64,000 bases of DNA, taken from the NCBI GenBank assembly GCA_963691705.1, contig OY829539.1:75613255-75677254 (forward strand), written 5' to 3'. The notes beneath the pieces are model-generated. The model worked only from the letters and a program-made list of their open reading frames with translations, was not told the DNA's origin and did no database searches. Below are positions 59,286 through 64,000 of the stretch, piece by piece. Position numbers and translations under genes: made by a program. Within the stretch, counting starts at the first letter, position 1. The number at the start of each line of letters is the position of its first letter. The DNA is from Viola odorata. Taxonomy: Eukaryota; Streptophyta; Magnoliopsida; Malpighiales; Violaceae.

Positions 59286-59907
59286 TACTATTTTACCCAA
59301 GTAAATATCTCTTACGTGTGAAATTAGGATTTATAATAAAGATAAGGACAATTTTGTCCATATTCCATCCTTTTATAACTAAAGAGATTGTGGAAGAGAG
59401 CGCCAAAAGAAAGCAAGGGTTTTTTCTAGCAAAACCAAAGAAGCAAAGCGAAAAAAAAAAAAAAAATTATAGAGCTGAGTGACTCACTGAGTTCGTGTGT
59501 GTCGTCTTTCAATTATCAATAAACTCATCTAGTTATTCAAACACCGCGTCAAAGAAGAGATTCCCGCCATCATGGCGGTTCAGGCGCAGCCCTCTGTCTC
59601 TTTCGACCATGCCGAGAAGGCCAAGTCTCTAATCTCTGCTCTCAACCTCGTCTCTCGTGACCTCCCGCATCACCTCTTTAATACGGTTTCCTCGATCTAT
59701 TCCGGGTCTCAAGACTGCGGTAATGCTGATGGAGACGGTGAGGTCCCGATGGAATTTCAACCGGTGCGTGTTTTGTGGATCCCCGTTCCTTTCTGTTAGA
59801 TTTCCTAGGGCGTTGACTCGACATTCTGTTGCGAGGACGCCGTTCGGACTCAAGGACGGTGAGCTGGCGACACCAGTCCAACAATAGCGAGCGCTCTTTT
59901 TATTTTT

Positions 59908-61094
59908 GGGTAATAGTATTTTATACCCTTGTACTATCGCCGAAAAACAGATACTTCCCCTGTACTTTAAAACGTCCATGAGACCCCCTTGAACTAATGT
60001 TCCCGTGCAAACACCTCCCCTCCGTTAGTTTTTGACCGGTTTGACTAACGATTCCGTTAAATTACCTCCTAAATCAGATTTTTAAAAAAAAATGGAATTT
60101 TTTTATAAAAAAAAGTACAAATTCAAAAAAAATGAACAAAATTTCAAAAAAATTGTAAAAAAATAGAAAAATTCCAAAAAATTTAATTAAAGTAAAAATC
60201 CAGAAAAAATGTAAAAAATTATAAAAATATCAAAAAAAATGTACAAATTCCAAAAATCCCACAAAAAATGTTAAAATTTTATTAAAAAAATAAAATTCGA
60301 AAAAATATAAAAAAATCCAAATAAAAATTTAGAAAAAATGTAAAATTCCAAAAAAATGTTAAAAAATCCAAAAAATGTAGAAATTCCAAAAAATGGAAAA
60401 ATGGAAATTATTTAGATTTTTGGAATTTTTTCTGGATTTTTTAGATTAATTAATTTTTTCTATATTTTAAACATTTTATCTAGATTTTTAAGTTTAATTA
60501 CATTTTTTTTGAATTTTTTATTTTAATTAATTATTTTTTGGAATTATTACAATTTTTTGGAATTTGATTTTTTTTGAATTTTTCACATTTTTTTTGGATT
60601 TTTTTATTAATTAAATGTTTTAGAATTTTAACATTTTTTTGAAATTTTTACATTTTTTTTGAATTTTTAGATTAATTAATTGATTTTGGAAATTTTTGAA
60701 ATTTTTGAAATTTTTACATTTTTTTCTGAATTTTCAGATTAATTAAATTTTTTAAACATTTTTACATTTTTTTAAAAAATATTTACATTTTTTTTATTTT
60801 TTAAATTAATTATATTATTTAATACATAATTACCTGCTACAGCAGGTTAAAAAAAAACAAACCTGTTGTAGCAGGTAATCTGTTAGTCAAACTGGTCAAA
60901 AACTAACGGAGGGGAGGTGTTTGCACGGGAATATTAGTTCAGGGGGGTCTTATGGACGTTTTAAAGTACAGGGGAGGTATTTGTTTTTCGGCGTTTTAAA
61001 GTACAGGGGAGGTATTTGTTTTTCGGCGATTTAAAGTACAGGGGAGGTATTTGTTTTTCGGCGATAGTACAGGGGTATAAAATACTATTACCCC
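59908..61094. mobile_element. Mutator-like element in the CHR12-like pseudogene
   Basis: 1187 bp with long inverted ends beginning GGGTAATAGTATTTTATACC and extending about 150 bp per side (to about 60060 and from about 60880). The direct repeat TTTTATTTTT flanks it (59898-59907 and 61095-61104), about 10 bp, confirmed by the empty site in the duplicate copy at 61351-61593. The core (60060-60830) is extremely AT-rich, built of AAAAATGTAAAAATTCC-like words on the left and their inverted form on the right. No gene inside. The right arm contains a 35-bp unit three times. Confidence 0.85.
60958..61064. repeat. Triplicated 35-bp unit in the right MULE arm
   Basis: The unit TTTAAAGTACAGGGGAGGTA + TTTGTTTTTCGGCG occurs three times in tandem (about 60958-60993, 60994-61028 and 61029-61064). 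The left arm has it once in inverted form. Confidence 0.9.
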
Positions 61095-62583
61095 TTTTAT
61101 TTTTATCTTTTTCCCCCACGTGATGATACTGTCCGTTTTGGGCAAATGTTCTCACGATTTTTGAGGCCTCCTTTCCAATGACAAGGCCCAAAAAGCCTCA
61201 TCATTTTTCAAGGGGTTCCAACCACATATATAAGGCTTTGACAAGCCTCTTTCCTTTCCGATGTGGTATTTAGTTTGCTTGCTTTCAACCAACACTCCCG
61301 CTGCAAACTAAGTACCACATCCATTCATTTTTTTTATTTTCCGCTACCATGTTAGATTTCCTAGGGCGTTGACTTTACAGCGAGCGCTCTTTTTATTTTT
61401 ATCTTTTTCCCCTACGTGATGATACTGTCCGCTTTGGGCCAATGTCCTCACGGTTTTTAAGGCCTCCTTTCCAATGACAAGGCCCAAAAGGCCTCATCAA
61501 CTTTTCAAGGGGTTCCAACCACATATATAAGGCTTTGGCAAGCCTCTTTCCTTTCCGATGTGGTATTTAGTTTGCTTGCTTTCAACCAACACTTTCTTAA
61601 GGTTTCATTGCTCCGATTGGTGTTTTTTAAGGAAATTTGATGGTATTATTTTGGGTTTGTATGTTTCGGGTGTAAATTGACTACCCTTTGTTGAGCTTAT
61701 TATTTTGTTTGGCAATTTTGTGGTTAGGTTTGTTATCGGGTTGTGGGCTCTTGGAAGTTTTAGTATGGTATTGTACGGGGGATGGTTTATGCTATCCTTC
61801 TTTCTTGAGGTGTGAATGTGGCAAAGTTATGGTTTTTGGAGTTTGTTGTAGCTTTATAAGACGGAGTGTATTAAATGGGATGAATCTGTAAAGTGGAAAA
61901 CTTTTGTGAAGGTTTGGTTTATATTCAGTTATGGATTCTATTTGCCAATTGTTCGTTTGTGCTTTGTCTTAGAACTGCCATCAATCAGAGGCGAAGATCT
62001 GCAGACAAAGTGCCTCCTTGAACTTTACGGCCTAAAGGTAAACTTGGATGTGTGAAATTATGTGGTTGTTCTGCTGTGGTATGACACTAAATTAATATAC
62101 CTCATGTTCAGTGGGAAACAAATCACTGCTTCTCTATCTATTAATAGAATAATCTGTTCTTCTCATTTGAAGTTCAGGAAAAGTTTCCAGATGTTTGGGG
62201 AACTTGTGGATCAAAACTAAAATTAGCTAGACTATGAGTCTTTGCTATAAGATATGTTTATGTTCCTTTCTATCTTTTATGAATTAAGGGATGGCATTGT
62301 CTTCTCCTTCTGTGCGAGGAACTGTTTTCTTGCAGTTAGCGGAGTTGCGGGGAAAAGTGCGTTCAGAAATTAGTTCAGAGCACCAGCTTCACTTCAATTG
62401 TGCCTTTCCTGGCAATCGTCTGTTTGACTGGGGTATGACACGATATATGGTGTAGGAGATGCATTTTCCATGGTAGCTGATGATCAATTCAGGAAGAAAC
62501 GAGATGCTGAGGTTATTCCCCTTACTTTTGAACTTCTTTCTTATCCCAAAGAATAAATTTAGGAACTAAACCTTCTAAATCCC

Positions 62584-62716
62584 AAGCAATTGCAACAGGA
62601 AGGTGGGATGAGAACTATATCATTTCAAACAATGAGATCCGATACATGGTTAACCTATCGGATCTCATTGTTTGGAATGATATAATTCTCATCCCACCTT
62701 CCTGTTGCAATTGCTT
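62584..62716. repeat. Near-perfect hairpin with 61-bp arms
   Basis: The arms 62584-62644 and 62656-62716 are inverted copies with 59 of 61 positions matching, joined by an 11-base loop. The outer end reads AAGCAATTGCAACAGGAAGG. It sits in the intron between pseudo-exons 62336-62511 and 62797-62946 of the CHR12-like gene. It could form a long dsRNA stem if transcribed. No target-site duplication is obvious. Confidence 0.9.
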
Positions 62717-63527
62717 GTGTGCCTGCCAGTCTGTATTTTTTGCTGTCAGAATGCGGTTTTTGTGGTCTACTTATGTTGTGAAAGTTCCTGATGCAGAGAC
62801 TGTCGAGATTAGAAGAAGAGGAATGGAATTTTATGGAGACTAGGAAAAGAAAAAATTTCGCAGAAGTATTCTCTGCTCGGGATTCCCGATCAAAACTTAA
62901 GAAATCTCTTAAACGTCAAAAGGAAAAAAGGAATGAGAAGATCCTGGTATATGGCTACCACTTTGCATGCTCTTTTTTAAAATTGATGGTGCTATGGAAT
63001 GGAATTAAGTCTTATCTGCTGCTATAGTTTTTTTTATAGTAATGTGAGATTAACCATGGAACTGTATCTTGTGAACCCAACAATAATCTCGGAATGCTAT
63101 ATCTTTTTGGATCTGTTTTCCAATGCAATGTGGTTTGTGGGTAATTTATTTTAGTTTTCTGCTAAATCTTCCCTTCTATCACTGTTCTTAGTGTAACTTA
63201 CGCTAAATGATCCTTTTATTGCTCTCGTATCTTCAGGCATGGCATTTAGAGCAGAGAACGTGGAGGGCAAAGGTCAATAGGTATGATAAATTAAGGTTAC
63301 AAGCCCTGAATGCCGACGATCAAGAAGCTTACATGAGACTAGTGAAGGAGAGCATAAATGAGCGACTTACAATGCTTCTTCAGGGTACAAATAGACTCTT
63401 TTTTAATTTGGGAGCTGCAGTCCAGCATCAGAAAGATGCCAAACATGCAGATAGTATTGGACCTGTAGAAGAGTCAGATGCTGATATGAATGAGTTGGAT
63501 GGTACAAGGAATAGAAGTCCCTTCTAA

Positions 63528-64000
63528 TGTGTTGCAAGAGTTCCAGCCCATGGGCCCTTCAGTGGCCCGTGGTTACACTTTCAGGATCTAAATCTTAAAA
63601 TTGTAGTAATTGACTAATTGGGATCAGCCTAGTGATAACTGAAAAATTGTATTCGCAAATATTCTTATTTTTTTCCACAAAAAAGTTCAAGTATTCATCC
63701 AAATCCGGCTTCCAACAGAATCAGGCTGGCTGACCCGACATGTCCAAATCAATTTACCCGACATGAGAAACTGCATCTTGGGTCGGATAATTTCAATCTC
63801 AAATTCAAATCATTGGAAGGGGAATGTAATGCAAATTTAAAATATTCAAACTATCAATCAAATGGAGCTTCTGATGTTGATCACATCAACTCATCTATTT
63901 ATTTTTTTAGCAAATTAATTCGGTTTTTTCTTCGCTTTTTGTACCAAACTTATATAGGATGGGTCATGGGTGTCATTTCTTTAGAAGATCTTTTTATTTG
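63528..64000. other. Right edge of the window
   Basis: AT-rich sequence after the last recognisable CHR12-like exon. I see no further exon of the ATPase and no other gene. Confidence 0.4.

Larger units (their letters stand above)
59795..61593 (+). repeat. Direct duplication in the intron, one copy split by the MULE
   Basis: Copy A consists of 59795-59907 plus 61095-61296; copy B is 61351-61593. They share GTTAGATTTCCTAGGGCGTT, GCGAGCGCTCTTTTTATTTT and about 200 bp onward to TTTCAACCAACACT with scattered differences. Copy B lacks 67 bp present in A (about 59819-59885) and lacks the Mutator-like element, so it preserves the empty target site. Confidence 0.85.
59572..63527 (+). pseudogene. CHR12/MINU-type SNF2 chromatin remodeler, decayed 5' part
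   Basis: Recognisable exons of the MINUSCULE/CHR12-CHR23 ATPase family: 59572-59763 (start codon, then HAEKAKSLISALNLVSRDLP), 61973-62037 (RGEDLQTKCLLELYGLK), 62336-62511 (LAELRGKVRSEISSE, then ADDQFRKKRDAE), 62797-62946 (RLSRLEEEEWNF) and 63237-63527 (DDQEAYMRLVKESINERLT). An exon expected between the first two is missing, where a duplication and a Mutator-like element lie. In the third exon a small deletion near 62424 (after DWGMTR) shifts the frame and creates a TAG. The last exon ends in a stop before the family's acidic linker. No helicase motif is seen by 64000, though the window ends there. Mutations fit a dead copy of a gene whose working paralogue is elsewhere. Confidence 0.85.

Noticed and set aside
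59629..59979. Minus-strand frames overlapping the first CHR12-like exon
   Set aside because: Shadows of the coding exon and of the adjacent MULE end.
61200..61322. Possible snRNA-type promoter: TATATAAGGC with a CGATGTGGTA word resembling the upstream sequence element of plant U-snRNA genes
   Set aside because: The match to the upstream element is imperfect, the order relative to the TATA box is wrong for an snRNA gene, and no snRNA sequence follows. The copy at about 61560 lacks the inverted partner.

Overview
The window is nuclear DNA of a dicot-like flowering plant. The evidence is GT-AG intron-rich genes of plant-specific types (an ALWAYS EARLY/LIN-9 homologue, a KIN-beta-gamma SNF4 subunit, a long CW-finger protein, mTERF and CHR12/MINU relatives), AT-rich introns, and dense LTR, hAT, Mutator, PIF/Harbinger and Stowaway-like elements. 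I cannot name the family or species from sequence alone.

Layout. 1-2.6 kb: relic of a Ty3/gypsy-type element with a frameshifted zinc-knuckle ORF. 2.7-4.67 kb: non-autonomous hAT element carrying a nested solo LTR. 4.75-20.17 kb (minus): cytosolic aspartyl-tRNA synthetase (IBI1 type). Its exons all look intact, but a 7.7-kb LTR element sits in intron 2 and a 4.4-kb LTR element sits exactly in the start codon. 20.4-21.9 kb: PIF/Harbinger-type element in its upstream region. 22.3-23.0 kb: broken mTERF gene. 24.5-32.2 kb (plus): intact ALY gene, followed by a solo LTR. 34.0-36.4 kb (minus): small lysine-rich plant protein gene whose fourth coding exon is split by a 1.56-kb Mutator-like element. 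36.6-40.1 kb: hAT element with a frameshifted transposase. 41.0-45.1 kb (minus): complete 13-exon SNF4/KIN-beta-gamma gene. 45.7-46.9 kb: two 'CTCCCTCCG'-ended MITEs. 48.0-56.4 kb (plus): complete 11-exon CW-type zinc-finger gene (1630 residues). 59.6-63.5 kb (plus): decayed 5' part of a CHR12/MINU-type SNF2 gene containing a Mutator-like insertion, a tandem duplication and a 61-bp-arm hairpin.

The intact genes (AspRS body, ALY, SNF4, CW) are housekeeping or regulatory genes with no operon-like link. The strongest story is insertion history. Target-site duplications can be read for nine elements, and three insertions hit coding sequence or the equivalent. The AspRS locus alone carries insertions in its 3' flank, an intron, the start codon and the upstream region. 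The LTR at the start codon supplies a new in-frame ATG, so the gene may now make a protein with a 28-residue retroelement-derived N-terminus. I found no CRISPR array and no tRNA or rRNA gene, as expected for this kind of DNA.
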